Assembly: GCA_026392575.1 (NCBI GenBank)
Contig: JAPLBU010000038.1
Span: 1-7,569, forward strand
Direction: 5' to 3'
Length of the DNA stretch: 7,569 bases
Origin: Actinomycetota bacterium
GTDB lineage: Bacteria; Actinomycetota; Actinomycetes; S36-B12
A program made the position numbers and the translations under genes. Of the stretch, positions 5,251 through 7,569 are shown piece after piece. The notes under the pieces were generated by a model. That model had not been told where the DNA came from. It ran no database searches and saw only the letters and a list, made by a program, of their open reading frames with translations. Each line of letters starts with the position of its first letter. Positions within the stretch are counted from its first letter, which is position 1.

Positions 5251-7569
<2,319 letters not shown>

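Overview
The window is high-G+C DNA with strong G/C preference at third codon positions. It carries the 3' part of an actinobacterial-type rpoC, so the host is most likely an actinomycete, possibly of the Propionibacteriales (weak guess from the C-terminal sequence of beta'). Nearly all of it is coding. The only gene-poor stretch is about 5014-5250, which holds a gene remnant and two large hairpins.

Layout from left to right. (1) The 3' end of a membrane Cache-HAMP sensor protein (1-720, +) overlaps by one base a divergent GNAT-like acyltransferase gene (720-1415, +). (2) Converging on these with a 10-base gap is a minus-strand pair: a MinD/ParA-like ATPase (2862-3626) followed after 2 bases by a 12-helix MFS carrier of the nucleotide-transporter-like (Npt1/Npt2, ATP/ADP translocase-like) type (1426-2859). 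(3) Divergent from the ATPase, across an intergenic region with a 26-bp near-palindrome at 3670-3695, is a second membrane sensor (about 3718-5013, +) with a Cache_2 domain and a probable second Cache-like domain. (4) Directly after its stop codon lies the C-terminal coding remnant of a short-chain dehydrogenase (about 5016-5129, +), then two 20-bp perfect inverted repeats (5138-5195 and 5201-5241). (5) The rest (5251-7569, -) is the C-terminal 772 residues of RNA polymerase subunit beta', entering the window at its catalytic NADFDGDQ loop.

The main point of interest is the five-gene accessory module at 1-5013. The two sensors have no kinase, cyclase or methyl-accepting output domain. Both instead end in a related cytoplasmic tail of about 38 residues centred on EITESDFF / DIADSDYF (14 identities in a gapless alignment). 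Together with a MinD/ParA-type ATPase that has a variant Walker A motif, an NTT-like carrier and a GNAT-like enzyme, this suggests an envelope sensing system in which the shared tail docks on a common partner, perhaps the ATPase. That reading is an inference from domain content and gene order. The SDR remnant fused to the end of the module, beside the housekeeping rpoC gene, looks like a scar of the event that brought or rearranged the module there.
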